A stretch of DNA of 64,000 nucleotides from positions 2,743,001-2,807,000 of the forward strand of contig NZ_LN832559.1 in assembly GCF_900005615.1 (NCBI RefSeq), read 5' to 3'. The notes under the pieces were generated by a model. The model worked only from the letters and a program-made list of their open reading frames with translations. It was not told the DNA's origin and ran no database searches. This document shows positions 63,797 to 64,000 of this stretch, one piece after another. Made by a program: the position numbers and the translations under genes. Every line of letters starts with the position of its first letter. Positions within the stretch are counted from its first letter, which is position 1. This DNA is from Paracoccus aminovorans. Its GTDB lineage: Bacteria; Pseudomonadota; Alphaproteobacteria; Rhodobacterales; Rhodobacteraceae.

Positions 63797-64000
63797 ATGG
63801 CTGAGGCGCGTCTTGCGGCCGGAATCTGGGTCGCGGCCTATCTGCGCCGGCTGGGGCTGGCCGACATCCCGGCCTATGTCACCCGCCACGGCGACGACAC
63901 CGCCGGCAGCGTCATGGTGAAATGCGCGACGCTGGACGGGCGGGCGAGCCTCTGGGTCCGCGAGTGGGACCTGGAGACCGACCGGCGGCTGTGGATCCGG
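63797..64000 (+). CDS. DUF1491 family protein (N-terminal part)
   Basis: The first 68 codons of a small protein, cut off at the right edge. MAEARLAAGIWVAAYLRRLGL, with GSVMVKCATLDGRASLWVRE, is typical of DUF1491, a short alphaproteobacterial family of unknown function encoded near era. The ATG lies 23 bp after the era stop. Confidence 0.75.
   Translation, partial: MAEARLAAGIWVAAYLRRLGLADIPAYVTRHGDDTAGSVMVKCATLDGRASLWVREWDLETDRRLWIR

Overview
The window is a GC-rich chromosomal segment of an alphaproteobacterium of the family Rhodobacteraceae, most likely a Paracoccus. The evidence is the high GC with frequent GTG starts, an adenylate kinase with a Cys4 lid, an ATP12 assembly chaperone, ETF-ubiquinone oxidoreductase, the alphaproteobacterial order pdxJ-acpS-lepB-rnc-era, and a 50-residue aa3 oxidase subunit IV that resembles the Paracoccus denitrificans protein but, as I recall that sequence, is not identical. 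The species was not determined.

Left part (1-6.1 kb), all on the minus strand: the start of an amino-acid ABC binding protein; a tightly overlapping set rarA-crcB-pseudouridine synthase-HAD phosphatase-ATP12 chaperone; and a quorum-sensing pair luxR-luxI with an 18-bp lux-box-like inverted repeat between them.

6.3-23.7 kb, minus strand: the S10, spc and alpha ribosomal clusters (rpsJ through rplQ, with secY, adk and rpoA). The cluster is broken in two places. A plus-strand gene for an anchored acidic protein with calcium-binding repeats sits between rplP and rpmC, with its own palindrome and terminator. A second block between rpmD and rplO holds a secreted beta-rich protein gene and a low-GC plus-strand gene. 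Terminators and candidate promoters suggest the cluster is read as several transcription units.

23.7-34.4 kb: an accessory island. It begins with a decayed IS3-type transposase where tuf/fusA would normally lie, and ends with a decayed tyrosine recombinase. Between them are genes for a surface glycan: a sugar-nucleotide epimerase, a LicD-like phosphotransferase, an XcbB/CpsF-like protein, a sulfotransferase, an 854-residue fusion of a TagF-like glycerophosphotransferase with a GT4 glycosyltransferase, an SGNH-like protein, and a TagD-like glycerol-3-phosphate cytidylyltransferase. Together they point to a glycerol-phosphate-containing, teichoic-acid-like capsule in a Gram-negative. This is the most interesting part of the window.

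34.4-43.0 kb: an eight-gene minus-strand metal-uptake operon in which every junction is a 4-bp overlap. It holds a PepSY membrane protein, two small exported or anchored proteins, a DUF6162-like protein, a Znu-type ABC transporter and a second, divergent binding protein. A TonB-dependent siderophore-type receptor is transcribed divergently from it.

43.3-55.4 kb: a universal stress protein; an APC permease operon preceded by three very small membrane proteins; TsaC/Sua5; acyl-CoA dehydrogenase with an MBL hydrolase; ctaH; a lipoprotein; AzlCD; a GNAT acetyltransferase; a membrane-anchored protein; and greA. From 55.6 kb to the end is a plus-strand housekeeping run: ETF-QO, a large TPR protein, ispE, pdxJ, acpS, lepB, rnc, era and the start of a DUF1491 gene. 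No tRNA, rRNA or CRISPR array was seen.
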